A stretch of 64,000 bases of DNA from Salinisphaera sp. G21_0 (GTDB lineage Bacteria > Pseudomonadota > Gammaproteobacteria > Pseudomonadales > Endozoicomonadaceae), in the NCBI RefSeq assembly GCF_017744115.1, contig NZ_JAGHQW010000009.1:62001-126000 (forward strand), read 5' to 3'. The translations under genes were made by a program, and so were the position numbers. How positions within the stretch are numbered: the stretch's first letter is position 1; each line of letters starts with the position of its first letter. Below the pieces are notes generated by a model that saw only the letters and a list, made by a program, of their open reading frames with translations, had not been told where the DNA came from and did no database searches. Below, piece after piece: positions 27,399 through 35,996 of this stretch.

Positions 27399-29315
27399 TC
27401 AGTCAGACATCCGTAGTTCAGTGATCTTCGCTGTGTTACCGCCATGGAGGGTCAACACATGGCCATTGATGCTAAAGATGGCTGATATGATTGCACTACG
27501 ATGGGAAGTGGTGGCTTTTTCTTCCCATGATCCATCGCTGTTCTGACCATAAATTTTCACTGTACCATCGAAACTGGCAGTGACCACATGGCGGCCATCG
27601 ACACTAAAGGTTGCTAATCTAATATCCTTACCATTGGAAATAACGGCTTTTTCTCTCCATGATCCATTGATCGTCAGGCCATAGATTTTCACCGTGTGAT
27701 CTATGCTGCATGTGATGACATGACGGCTATCGGGGCTGAATTTGGCATAGTAGACTCTTTTGTTATGGGAAATCATGGCTTTTTCTTCCCATGATCCATC
27801 GTCCTTCTCGCCATAGATTTTCGCTTTGCCATCTAGACTGGCGGTCACCACATGGCGGCTATCGGCGCTGAATTTGGCTGAGAAGAAACTTTTGTTATGG
27901 GAAATGGTGGTTTTTTCTTTCCATGATCCGTCTTTATCCTGGCCACAGATTATCGCCTTGCCATCGTCACTGGAGGTCATTAAATAGCAACTATCGGGGC
28001 TGAATTTGGCTGAGTTGACCTTTGCATTGTGGGAAATGATGGCTTTTTCTTCCCATGAGCCATCGGCATTCAGTCTATGGATTTTTGCACTGCCATTTTT
28101 TCTGGTGATCACCACATGGCGACTATCAGGGCTGAATTTGACTGAGACAAAATCGGAAATAATGGCTTTTTCCAGCCATGACCCATCGTCCTTCCTGGCA
28201 TAGATTTTCGCTTTGCTATCCAGGCTGGCGGTCACCACATAGCGGCTATCGGGGCTGAAGGAGGCTGTGTAGAGAATTTCATCATGTGGAATGATGGCTT
28301 CTTCTGCCCATGACCCATCGTCTATCAGGCCATAGATTTTTGCCCTCTTATCCCAACTGGTGGTTACTACATAGCGACCATCTTTGCTGAAGGTGGCAAA
28401 ATTGACCCTATCATCATGGGAAATAGTGGCTTTTTCTTCCCATGATCGTTCGTCCTTCTTGCCATAAATTTTCGCCTTGCCATCGTCACTGTAGGTCAAC
28501 ACATGGCGGCTATCGGGGCTGAATTTGGCTGAGCGGACCCAGTGACTGTGGGAAGTAGTGGCTTTTTCTTCCCATGATTGTTCGTCCTTCTTGCCATAAA
28601 TTTTCGCCTTGCCATCCATACCTGCGGTCACTACATAGCGGCTATTGGCACTGAAGGTGACTGATCTGACTTGCTTATCATGGGAGATAGTGCTTTTTGC
28701 TACCCATGATTCATCGCTCTCCTGGCCATAGATTTTACAGGTTCCAGAGTGACAGGCGATCACCAGGTGGCGTCCATCGGCGCTGAAGGCAGCTAAGTCC
28801 TTTGAACTATTACAGGGGATGCTGGCTTTAGTCTCTAATTTAAATGATTTACATTGACACATCAGTTTAGTGAGAGTGGAAAAGAACAGAGCAGGAAAAT
28901 AAAAACACGCCTGGCGATCCATGATTGGCTTGACTAATGCCTCATCCGTTGTAAAACGGCTCAACCAATTCTCGAGTTGACCTTTATTTTTTGCAGTGAG
29001 GATTGTTTGCGTAATGGCCTGGTGTGATGAAGCAATCTGGCGATACCACGCCCTTATCATTGATGCATCTTTTTTGAGCGTTTTGTAAATGCATGAATTC
29101 GCCTGTGTTAAACGGGCAATATCACGAGTCTGCAAATAGGTATAAATTTTGGATTGTATTTCAAAGGGTAAATCGAGCAATAATGAAAGCTCATTCTTGT
29201 CACGAACAATGACGTCCCTACGCGTGCTGATACCACTTCGTGTCTCTGATTGAGATTGAACTGGTGTTGATGAAAGTGCATCACCAATACCGGAACTACT
29301 CTTTATGTAATCCAT
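27399..29315 (-). CDS. F-box / WD40-repeat protein (638 aa)
   Basis: Residues about 46-92 match an F-box: LPFEIQSKIYTYLQTRDIAR then LTQANSCIYKTLKKDASMIR. In eukaryotes this motif binds Skp1 and places the protein in an SCF ubiquitin ligase. From residue 170 on there are about eleven WD40-like units of 44 residues, with the core FSPDSRHVVTASLDGKAKIY followed by GSWEEKAxISH. F-box plus WD40 is the layout of substrate receptors such as beta-TrCP and Fbw7. A free-living bacterium has no use for an F-box, so translocation into host cells is the natural inference. The gene starts 30 bp after queH on the same strand and may be cotranscribed. Repeat units are similar at DNA level, with little sign of decay. 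Confidence 0.85.
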   Translation of the reverse strand: MDYIKSSSGIGDALSSTPVQSQSETRSGISTRRDVIVRDKNELSLLLDLPFEIQSKIYTYLQTRDIARLTQANSCIYKTLKKDASMIRAWYRQIASSHQAITQTILTAKNKGQLENWLSRFTTDEALVKPIMDRQACFYFPALFFSTLTKLMCQCKSFKLETKASIPCNSSKDLAAFSADGRHLVIACHSGTCKIYGQESDESWVAKSTISHDKQVRSVTFSANSRYVVTAGMDGKAKIYGKKDEQSWEEKATTSHSHWVRSAKFSPDSRHVLTYSDDGKAKIYGKKDERSWEEKATISHDDRVNFATFSKDGRYVVTTSWDKRAKIYGLIDDGSWAEEAIIPHDEILYTASFSPDSRYVVTASLDSKAKIYARKDDGSWLEKAIISDFVSVKFSPDSRHVVITRKNGSAKIHRLNADGSWEEKAIISHNAKVNSAKFSPDSCYLMTSSDDGKAIICGQDKDGSWKEKTTISHNKSFFSAKFSADSRHVVTASLDGKAKIYGEKDDGSWEEKAMISHNKRVYYAKFSPDSRHVITCSIDHTVKIYGLTINGSWREKAVISNGKDIRLATFSVDGRHVVTASFDGTVKIYGQNSDGSWEEKATTSHRSAIISAIFSINGHVLTLHGGNTAKITELRMSD

Positions 29316-29345
29316 AAATAGTCGACATTATTTGGCGGATGGTTT

Positions 29346-30068
29346 TCACGAAGATTTAGCGATAATGGCACAGTCCTCTTTTCCGTCCTGTGCATTGGTA
29401 CTCTGGCCGTAAAAATTCACCAGTCTTTTTATCCGGCTGCGTCCCTGGGCCATTCGGTAGCGGTTGGTGTCCCTCAGGCTGTATACGCAACCGCAGTATT
29501 CCTGTTGATAGAACGCTTCCCGTTTGGACAGCTCAATCATTCTCTGGCTGCCCCCTTGTTTACGCCAGTTGTGAGTCCAGTAGGAAACACCGGGGTAGTG
29601 CCCTGCAGAGCGGATGCCACAGTCATTGATCTGTTCCATGTTCTTCCAGCGTGAAATACCCAGTGTGCTGGAGATTACCGAAAAGTGGTGTTCATAAGCA
29701 TAAAGGGCGGTTCGTTCAAAGCGCATATCAAAACAGACGGTGCAGCGTTTGCCCCGTTCCGGCTCATTTTCCAGGCCCCGGGTGCGGGCAAACCAGTTGT
29801 CGGTATCATAATCAGCATCAATAAACGGAATATTGAGTTTGTCACAGAACCGTTTGTTTTCATCCTTGCGAAGCCGGTACTCCTCAGCCGGGTGGATGTT
29901 CGGGTTGTAAAAGAATACGGTCTGCTCAATACCCGATGCCTGAATCGCTTCCATCACTTCACCGGCGCAGGGGGCGCAGCAGGAATGCAGCAGGATTTTT
30001 TCAGCACCATCAGGAATATTCAGAACAGGGCGTTGATAATTTTCCAGGGAGAGAGGGGTGTTTTTCAT
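29346..30068 (-). CDS. queH: Epoxyqueuosine reductase QueH
   Basis: A QueH (DUF208) protein of 240 residues if started at ATG 30068 ([14 protein letters not shown]). A longer frame to 30275 would overlap the upstream gene and is unlikely. Cysteine motifs typical of the family are present: [28 protein letters not shown] and [12 protein letters not shown], expected to hold an iron-sulphur cluster and a second metal site. [15 protein letters not shown] is also characteristic. The enzyme does the last step of queuosine synthesis in tRNA, reducing epoxyqueuosine. It is a housekeeping gene surrounded by effector-like genes. Confidence 0.9.
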   Translation of the reverse strand: MKNTPLSLENYQRPVLNIPDGAEKILLHSCCAPCAGEVMEAIQASGIEQTVFFYNPNIHPAEEYRLRKDENKRFCDKLNIPFIDADYDTDNWFARTRGLENEPERGKRCTVCFDMRFERTALYAYEHHFSVISSTLGISRWKNMEQINDCGIRSAGHYPGVSYWTHNWRKQGGSQRMIELSKREAFYQQEYCGCVYSLRDTNRYRMAQGRSRIKRLVNFYGQSTNAQDGKEDCAIIAKSS

Positions 30069-30165
30069 GGCAGCTATACCGGTCTGACAGGTAGAGTGTT
30101 TACACAACCGGTAAGCATAGCAAAATATTGTCGTAAACCTGCTATCCAGCAGAAGAACCGATGGT

Positions 30166-31413
30166 TTAATCGCTCCTATTGGTAAACAGTATTTGTAATG
30201 CCTCCTGATGAGCCTCAAATAATTGATGGTAGTTTTGACAAAAGGCGTCTTCATTCGGTTCCACCAGTACCTCAAAGGAAGGCGCTATACCTTTTGCCCA
30301 ACCGGGTAGGTAGTACCCTTTGGCAGCACACAGTGCATGAATGATCATTTCTACAGTACCACCGGGTCCTCTGACCGTTGGTGCCAAGTGCACATACCAC
30401 CAGTGAATGCGAGGGATTACCGAAAGGTCGCCAGCCATCGCCTGATCAATTAAACCCTGAACATGCTGTAACCCCGGATTCAGTTGATCAGGATCCGTAT
30501 GGATAATTAAAGCAGAGTGCTTATGCTTGCCAACATAATGCAAATAATATGCACCAAAAAAATATTCAATTCCATAATTCTTGATTCTGGGGCTGGTCAC
30601 TATTTGGGTTAGATAAACCTTATTCTCTCCTGCATTACCCACAACCACGCCATAATGTATTTGATCAATTTCAAGGGGGGTTAGTTTATATTTGTCAGAG
30701 AGATGGTTAATAAACCTTTCTCCTGCCTTGGTTTTGTGATTGATAAAGAATTCATTATGGGCCAGTGCAACCGCACGTTGTTTAGCGCAGGAATAAGTAG
30801 AGTTTAGTGGGGTGTGGGTACAAATGGGATATTTACTCACTAATTGCAGATTATTACGAAGAAGGCCAAATTCTTCAGCACAGTCGTTATTTCTGGTAAT
30901 CTCAATGTGTTTGCGAGTATTAATTGCTTTCTTAATTAACTCTTCAGCAGTGATTGTCCTTTTAATAATACTGTCTTTTACCCGGTCAACAAATAATCTG
31001 AATTCTGAGTTAAAAACATCTGGATCACCATATGGCAGCCAATTATCTCTTTTAACCAGATGATTGGGATTTTCTGGCCGAATCATCAAAGGTGACAGCA
31101 ACTGTTCATTTTTTACTGGCAAAACCTCAGTTTCTGGTGTTTTTTCAGGGATCTGGCTGGACAGCTGAGGATGCTCCAGGGAATTTTCCGGCCTTTTATC
31201 AGCAGTTACTGTTACTTTTCTAAGTGTGCCATCATCGGCTTGGGTGCACTGTTCAGGGGGATTACCGGTGGCATGCTGGATATTGACCATTAAATTTCGA
31301 TTCGATAACTGTTTTACCGGTATTTTCTGATGTTCAACCGATGATGGCTGAGTGGGCAATGAAGATGAATTTGTCCGACCTGCAATAGGGGGGGCATCAT
31401 TAATTGTGTTCAC
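30166..31413 (-). CDS. Unknown effector-like protein sharing a leader with its neighbour (415 aa)
   Basis: Starts at GTG 31413. Residues 1-105 are disordered and align with the N-terminus of the gene at 31516-32319: [30 protein letters not shown] and TEVLPVKN. The upstream DNA aligns too (31441-31480). The C-terminal 300 residues are a different, folded domain that I do not recognise. Notable segments are [34 protein letters not shown] and [20 protein letters not shown], the last with His, Arg and Gly residues that could belong to an enzyme site. A domain-swapped pair of translocated proteins is the best reading. The function of this domain is open. Confidence 0.6.
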   Translation of the reverse strand: MNTINDAPPIAGRTNSSSLPTQPSSVEHQKIPVKQLSNRNLMVNIQHATGNPPEQCTQADDGTLRKVTVTADKRPENSLEHPQLSSQIPEKTPETEVLPVKNEQLLSPLMIRPENPNHLVKRDNWLPYGDPDVFNSEFRLFVDRVKDSIIKRTITAEELIKKAINTRKHIEITRNNDCAEEFGLLRNNLQLVSKYPICTHTPLNSTYSCAKQRAVALAHNEFFINHKTKAGERFINHLSDKYKLTPLEIDQIHYGVVVGNAGENKVYLTQIVTSPRIKNYGIEYFFGAYYLHYVGKHKHSALIIHTDPDQLNPGLQHVQGLIDQAMAGDLSVIPRIHWWYVHLAPTVRGPGGTVEMIIHALCAAKGYYLPGWAKGIAPSFEVLVEPNEDAFCQNYHQLFEAHQEALQILFTNRSD

Positions 31414-31440
31414 AACTTTGAATTCTTTGTTTTAGTGGTT

Positions 31441-31480
31441 GTAATAATTTTTCTGGATTTCAAGCCATATTCAGCTTAAA
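31441..31480 (-). promoter_or_regulatory. Conserved upstream block of the 415-residue gene
   Basis: In plus orientation GTAATAATTTTTCTGGATTT then CAAGCCATATTCAGCTTAA. It aligns with 32347-32386 upstream of the paralogous-leader gene at about 80 percent. Distance to the GTG start is about the same in both, so this is probably the shared promoter or operator region. Confidence 0.5.
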
Positions 31481-31515
31481 AAATCCTTTTAATGTCAGCT
31501 GTCAATCAATCAGTT

Positions 31516-32319
31516 TTAAATCACACGTATCCTCTGAAGACTTTTAAACATTTTCTCTTTGTCGTCTTCGGACAGGTGCCTTGCATTTACCAACCTGACA
31601 AAGTCTTTCTGCATGTTATTATCAAATGTTCCTCCATTTTTAAGATATGCGCTGATTTGTTCCACGATCTGGTCACCAAGCTCCATAAGCTTGGGCCTGA
31701 CCTCAGAATCCAGGTCGTGGTGCTTTTTATTTGCTGGCTTGGCAGAAGACCATTGATCAATATATGCCTGTTGAATAGCCTTGGCCGCATTCATCTGAGC
31801 CTGAAAAAAATGAGTGATGGAATCCGGTTCTAAACCAGCCTTCTTAGCAACACACAGTGCCTTCTCAAGCACGATTTTTTCTCTGTTCAAATCTTCAACA
31901 GCCCGACCATTCATGTTCTTGAATAAGGCTACAGCTTTCATATAAGTTAGCCGCTGGTTGATTAACTCAAAGATTCCATGTAATTGCTGATTTCTGGCTG
32001 GCAAAACCTCAGTTACTGGTGTTGTTTCAGGGGGGGGGCCGGGCTGTAGAGTAAGACCTGTAGAATTTACCAGCCTGGTTTTCGTAGTTATTGCAACTTT
32101 TCGAAACGTGCAATCACTGGCTTGGGCACATTGTTCCGGGGGATGCTTGATATTTACCTTTAAATCTGTATTCGATAACTGTTTTACCGGTATTTCTTTA
32201 TCTTCAACCGATGATTTATCTTCAACCGATGATTTATCATCAACCGATGATGGCTGAGGATATTTGGAAGATGAACTTGTCTGACGTATCGTAGTGGATG
32301 CTTGATTAACCGGGTTCAC
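31516..32319 (-). CDS. Leader-bearing AroQ-gamma-type chorismate mutase (267 aa)
   Basis: Starts at GTG 32319 with AAAGGA upstream. Residues 1-112 are a disordered leader shared with the neighbouring 415-residue protein. Residues about 115-265 fit an AroQ chorismate mutase of the exported gamma type: IFELINQRLTYMKAVALFK (Arg123, Lys128, Lys134), VEDLNREKIVLEKAL and ITHFFQAQMNAAKAIQQAYI. These enzymes convert chorismate to prephenate. There is no normal signal peptide; the leader replaces it. Exported chorismate mutases are known as virulence proteins in some plant pathogens and nematodes, where they are thought to drain chorismate from host defence metabolism. That role here is inference, and would need a host that makes or receives chorismate. 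Confidence 0.75.
   Translation of the reverse strand: MNPVNQASTTIRQTSSSSKYPQPSSVDDKSSVEDKSSVEDKEIPVKQLSNTDLKVNIKHPPEQCAQASDCTFRKVAITTKTRLVNSTGLTLQPGPPPETTPVTEVLPARNQQLHGIFELINQRLTYMKAVALFKNMNGRAVEDLNREKIVLEKALCVAKKAGLEPDSITHFFQAQMNAAKAIQQAYIDQWSSAKPANKKHHDLDSEVRPKLMELGDQIVEQISAYLKNGGTFDNNMQKDFVRLVNARHLSEDDKEKMFKSLQRIRVI
32210..32250. repeat. 18-bp tandem repeat in the leader
   Basis: TCAACCGATGATTTATCT occurs three times with one change, encoding the repeated SSVEDK/SSVDDK of the disordered leader. The related gene has a single unit. Confidence 0.75.
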
Positions 32320-32346
32320 TGATTCGAATCCTTTGTTAAAGAGGGG

Positions 32347-32386
32347 TAATAATTTTCCTCGATGTCAAACCATTTTCAGGGTAATA
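32347..32386 (-). promoter_or_regulatory. Conserved upstream block of the chorismate mutase gene
   Basis: In plus orientation GTAATAATTTTCCTCGATGT then CAAACCATTTTCAGGGTAA, matching 31441-31480. It suggests common control of the two leader-bearing genes. Confidence 0.5.
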
Positions 32387-32563
32387 ACATCACCATAACA
32401 TGGGCTATCAATCAACAAACTAACTATGTTGTCAGTAATTCTAACGGACAGTCATTTATGAGGCAGGTTTCGGCGCACATTCAGAGTGAGATAAGAAGAA
32501 TGAGCAGGCAGCAGCAGTGCTGAAGGCAGGAAATGGCTGGATTTTCATCGGTGGAGCAGGAAT

Positions 32564-33511
32564 ATGGTATTCGAATCTATTGAGCTATTGGCCAGGCGGG
32601 TTCCTGTTCAGCCAGTAACAACCCGGTGGCTCGATGAAACCGGTGTATCCCTGGATATTTTGCGCCTGGATCAACTTGACCCCGAGATCAGCGGTAACAA
32701 GTGGTACAAGCTGAAACATAATCTTATTGCCGCGCAGCAGGAGGGCAAATCGGCCATTCTCAGCTTTGGTGGTGCCTGGTCCAACCATATTCATGCACTG
32801 GCTGCGGCGGGTCATCGGTTTGGCATGCCAACCATCGGCGTTATCAGGGGAGAGCCGGGGGAATCTCTGTCAGCAACCTTGACCGATGCGGTTAACTGGG
32901 GAATGCAATTACAATACCTGTCCAGAAGTGATTATCGTCGAAAGAATGAAGCCGTCTTTGTTAACCATCTTTTGCATCAATCAGGTTTGTCAGCCCGGGA
33001 TGTGCATGTTGTACCGGAAGGCGGGAGTAATTTGTCCGGTGTACAGGGTTGCCGAGAAATTCTGGCAGCAGGGGGCATCACTGCGGGGAGCTATGATGAG
33101 ATCTGGCTGGCGTGTGGCACGGGGGCCACGCTGTCAGGGGTGGCGCTGGCTGCGGCAAAAGAGATGCCGCAGACGCAGGTGACCGGTGTCGCCGTCCTTA
33201 AAGGAGGCGATTTTCTGCGGGGTGATATTCATCACTACACCAGGCAGGCATTGGCTAACTGGACGCTGTTGACGGACTATCATCATGGCGGTTACGCTCG
33301 CACTACCGAGACGTTGCTGTCGTTTATAAAATCCTTTGAGCAGGAGACGGCAATCCCTTTGGATCCGGTATACACCGGCAAAGTCATGTTTGCCATCCGG
33401 CATTCACTGGCGGAAAACCTGAAGCAAGGCCTTCCCTGCCGGGGCAGACGGCTGTTAATGGTTCATACCGGAGGGCTTCAGGGGCGGCGCGGAATTGGTT
33501 TAAAAATATAA
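32564..33511 (+). CDS. PLP-dependent ACC deaminase / D-cysteine desulfhydrase family protein
   Basis: A 315-residue fold-type II PLP enzyme. ISGNKWYKLKHNL carries the lysine that should bind PLP (Lys46), FGGAWSNHIHALAAAG is the substrate-carboxylate loop, and the Gly-rich ACGTGATLSGVALAA binds the PLP phosphate. VPEGGSNLSGVQGC is also typical. The family opens the ring of 1-aminocyclopropane-1-carboxylate or releases sulphide from D-cysteine, and the sequence alone does not separate the two. The gene is 16 bp upstream of aceK on the same strand, so the two are probably cotranscribed. It appears to be core chromosome. Confidence 0.85.
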   Translation: MVFESIELLARRVPVQPVTTRWLDETGVSLDILRLDQLDPEISGNKWYKLKHNLIAAQQEGKSAILSFGGAWSNHIHALAAAGHRFGMPTIGVIRGEPGESLSATLTDAVNWGMQLQYLSRSDYRRKNEAVFVNHLLHQSGLSARDVHVVPEGGSNLSGVQGCREILAAGGITAGSYDEIWLACGTGATLSGVALAAAKEMPQTQVTGVAVLKGGDFLRGDIHHYTRQALANWTLLTDYHHGGYARTTETLLSFIKSFEQETAIPLDPVYTGKVMFAIRHSLAENLKQGLPCRGRRLLMVHTGGLQGRRGIGLKI

Positions 33512-33527
33512 GAGCAATGGTGCAGTA

Positions 33528-35333
33528 ATGAATACTTCAATAGCCCGACAGATTGCCAGAATTGTTCTTGAAGGGTTCAGTGACTATCGAACACGCTTTA
33601 CTGACATCACCCTGGGTGCCCGGGACCATTTTCTGAAGGCAGACTGGAGTGCTGCACAAAATGCCGCTTCTGACCGGATTAACCTTTACCATGTTGCCGT
33701 CACCGATGTGATGACAACCCTGGCATCCCGGATTGAAGCGTCCTATCTCAGCGATAGTAGCTGCTGGCAGGATGTGCATGATGCTTACCTGGATTTGATC
33801 TCTTACCGGACCGACCCGGAACTGGCGGAAACCTTTTATAACTCCATCTACCGCAAGTTGTTCAGGGGCGAAGCGGTGAACCCCCGTCACTGTTTTATTC
33901 AGTCTGAATTTGATGGTTTTAAGGTTCACAGCGCCAGGGGCATTTATCGATCCTATGCTTTTAATGATAAAAGTAATGACCAAAGCCAGCAGCAGGGGCT
34001 GGTCAGTCAGGTTGGCCAGATACTGGATGATTTTCAGTTTGAACTGCCCTGGGAGTACCGGCGCAGGGATATTCGCAATATTATCCATGCGTTGCAGAAA
34101 ACTCAGCCATCATGGGTCCGGCGCAGTGATGTTCGGGTGGATGTGCTGAAGTGGGTCTTTTATCGGAATAAAGCCGCTTACCTGGTGGGAAGGCTGGTGG
34201 CAGGAGACGACCTGCAACCGTTTGTTCTGGCGGTTCTGAATAATGAACAGGGTGCGCTCTACGTTGACGCCCTGCTCTGTGAAAACGACAGTGTTAGTGT
34301 GCTGTTCAGCTTTACCCGCTCTTATTTTCTGGTTGATGCCCGGATTCCCTCCGAGTGTATTGAGTTTTTGCACACACTGGTGCCTGAAAAGAAACGTGCC
34401 GAGCTTTATAACTCCATCGGTTTCTTCAAGCATGGTAAAAGTGTCTTCTATCGGGATTTTCTCCAGCATTTGCACCACTCTGCTGATCAGTTTGTCATCG
34501 CTCCGGGTGTAAAGGGCATGGTGATGTCGGTGTTTATGCTGCCTTCCCTGGATATGGTGTTTAAAGTCATCAAAGATCATTTCGCCCCGCCCAAAGATAT
34601 CAGCAAGGCCATGGTTAAAGACCGGTACTATCTGGTGAAAACCCATGACCGGGTGGGGCGGATGGCAGATACTCAGGAGTACTCCAACCTGATATTGCCC
34701 CGTTCCCGGTTCAGTGATGAGTTGTTGCAGGAGTTGCAGCAGGTAGCTCCCTCTACCGTTATTGTCTATGGCGATAAGGTGCTGATTCGCCATCTATATA
34801 CTGAGCGGCGAATGATGCCCATGAATATCTATGTTGAACAGCTGGTTGACCATGGCAACGAGCAGGCACTGGAAGCAGTGCTTGATGAGTATGGCCGGGC
34901 GATCAAGCAACTGGCCGCCGCCAATATCTTCCCGGGCGATATGCTGCTGAAAAATTTCGGGGTAACTCGCCATGGTCGTGTGGTTTTCTACGATTACGAT
35001 GAAATTATCTATCTGACCGAGTGCAATTTTCGCGAGATACCGGAGGCGCTCTATCCAGAGCAGGAAATGTCCGCTGAGCCCTGGTATTCCGTTTCACCGG
35101 GGGATATTTTTCCGGAAGAGTTCCCGGTGTTTCTATTTCCTGATCTGGCCATCCGCAAACGTTTTATCCGTCTTCATGGTGATCTTTTTACCGCCAGTTA
35201 CTGGCGCAGTGTTCAGCAGCAGATTACCCAGGGGCAGGTGATGGATGTATTGCCATACACGCCATCACTGCAACTGAAAAAACACCATGTTGACCGGGCT
35301 GCTTCCCGGAAAAAAACAGCGCCTGTGGTTTAA
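33528..35333 (+). CDS. aceK: Isocitrate dehydrogenase kinase/phosphatase
   Basis: A full-length AceK (601 residues, family length about 580-600). It phosphorylates and dephosphorylates isocitrate dehydrogenase and so divides carbon between the TCA cycle and the glyoxylate shunt. Signature segments: APGVKGMVMSVFMLPS with the ATP loop (325-340), DMVFKVIKDHF with Lys346, the catalytic stretch FPGDMLLKNFGVTRHG, the metal-binding YDYDEI, and AEPWYSVSPGDIFPEEF near the end. The N-terminal regulatory half is present. The gene lies just after the PLP enzyme gene. A shunt regulator fits growth on acetate or fatty acids, as does fadL further on. Confidence 0.97.
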   Translation: MNTSIARQIARIVLEGFSDYRTRFTDITLGARDHFLKADWSAAQNAASDRINLYHVAVTDVMTTLASRIEASYLSDSSCWQDVHDAYLDLISYRTDPELAETFYNSIYRKLFRGEAVNPRHCFIQSEFDGFKVHSARGIYRSYAFNDKSNDQSQQQGLVSQVGQILDDFQFELPWEYRRRDIRNIIHALQKTQPSWVRRSDVRVDVLKWVFYRNKAAYLVGRLVAGDDLQPFVLAVLNNEQGALYVDALLCENDSVSVLFSFTRSYFLVDARIPSECIEFLHTLVPEKKRAELYNSIGFFKHGKSVFYRDFLQHLHHSADQFVIAPGVKGMVMSVFMLPSLDMVFKVIKDHFAPPKDISKAMVKDRYYLVKTHDRVGRMADTQEYSNLILPRSRFSDELLQELQQVAPSTVIVYGDKVLIRHLYTERRMMPMNIYVEQLVDHGNEQALEAVLDEYGRAIKQLAAANIFPGDMLLKNFGVTRHGRVVFYDYDEIIYLTECNFREIPEALYPEQEMSAEPWYSVSPGDIFPEEFPVFLFPDLAIRKRFIRLHGDLFTASYWRSVQQQITQGQVMDVLPYTPSLQLKKHHVDRAASRKKTAPVV

Positions 35334-35341
35334 CAGGCGCT
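35310..35341 (-). terminator. Terminator of the PhnA-like gene (possibly bidirectional)
   Basis: AGCGCCTGT (35318-35326) and ACAGGCGCT (35333-35341) form a 9-bp stem with a 6-base loop. Read on the minus strand it is followed by a run of T residues, so it ends the minus-strand gene that stops at 35353. The aceK stop codon lies in the hairpin. Confidence 0.75.
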
Positions 35342-35352
35342 ACTTACGGTGT

Positions 35353-35853
35353 TCACGCTTTTTTCAGATACTTGGTCAACAGAACAATTCTGACACCATT
35401 GACACGGCCTTCGATCTGTTCAGGATTACCGGTCAAAGAGATATTGCGTACAGCAGTGCCGCGCTTGGCAGTAAAGCCAGCACCTTTGACCGGCAGATCC
35501 TTGATCAGCGTGACTGTATCACCCGCATTCAATACACTGCCGTTGCTATCCAGTGTGGGGGCTGCTGATTCTTCACTGCTTAATTCGGACTCTGCCCACT
35601 CACGGGTCTCATCATCCAGATACATCATATCTACCAGGTCCCGGGCCCAGCCTTCCGATGACAGACGGTTGAGCAGACGAAATGCCATAACCTGAACGGC
35701 GGGAACCTGGCTCCACATACTGTCACTAATAGGTTTTTGGCCTTGTTGTAACAAGCCAGGTGTTTTGCCGGAGGCAGTTTCCGGCGCTGGCAAAGGCTGG
35801 TCAAAACCGGCATTGCAGCCCGGGGCTGCCAGAGCGGGTGAAATTGGCTGCAT
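35353..35853 (-). CDS. PhnA/YjdM-like protein without N-terminal zinc ribbon (166 aa)
   Basis: The C-terminal 65 residues (LNAGDTVTLIKDLPVKGAGF, AKRGTAVRNISLTGNPEQIE, VNGVRIVLLTKYLKKA) form the SH3-like domain of the PhnA/YjdM family. The usual Cys-rich zinc ribbon at the N-terminus is replaced by an unrelated part with SQVPAVQVMAFRLLNRLSSE and WARDLVDMMYLDDETREWAE. PhnA proteins have no proven function despite the phosphonate name. ACAGGA precedes ATG 35853 at good spacing. It is convergent with aceK and shares its terminator hairpin. Confidence 0.75.
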   Translation of the reverse strand: MQPISPALAAPGCNAGFDQPLPAPETASGKTPGLLQQGQKPISDSMWSQVPAVQVMAFRLLNRLSSEGWARDLVDMMYLDDETREWAESELSSEESAAPTLDSNGSVLNAGDTVTLIKDLPVKGAGFTAKRGTAVRNISLTGNPEQIEGRVNGVRIVLLTKYLKKA

Positions 35854-35996
35854 AATTACGTCCTGTTGAAAAGCTGACTTAATGACTGTTGTTTTTTGGC
35901 AATTGATAAAGGTTGGTGAAACCCATGGATGAAACTACGCCATGGAAATAGCCGGGAAACGGGAGTTGGACAAAAGGCTATGGGTAAAGTTCGCTG

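Noticed and set aside
29346-30068. queH considered as part of an effector or defence system
   Set aside because: It is a normal tRNA modification gene with all Cys motifs; its neighbours probably arrived around it.
30069-30275. N-terminal extension of QueH
   Set aside because: It overlaps the upstream gene, has no family similarity, and a Met at 30068 matches the expected QueH start.
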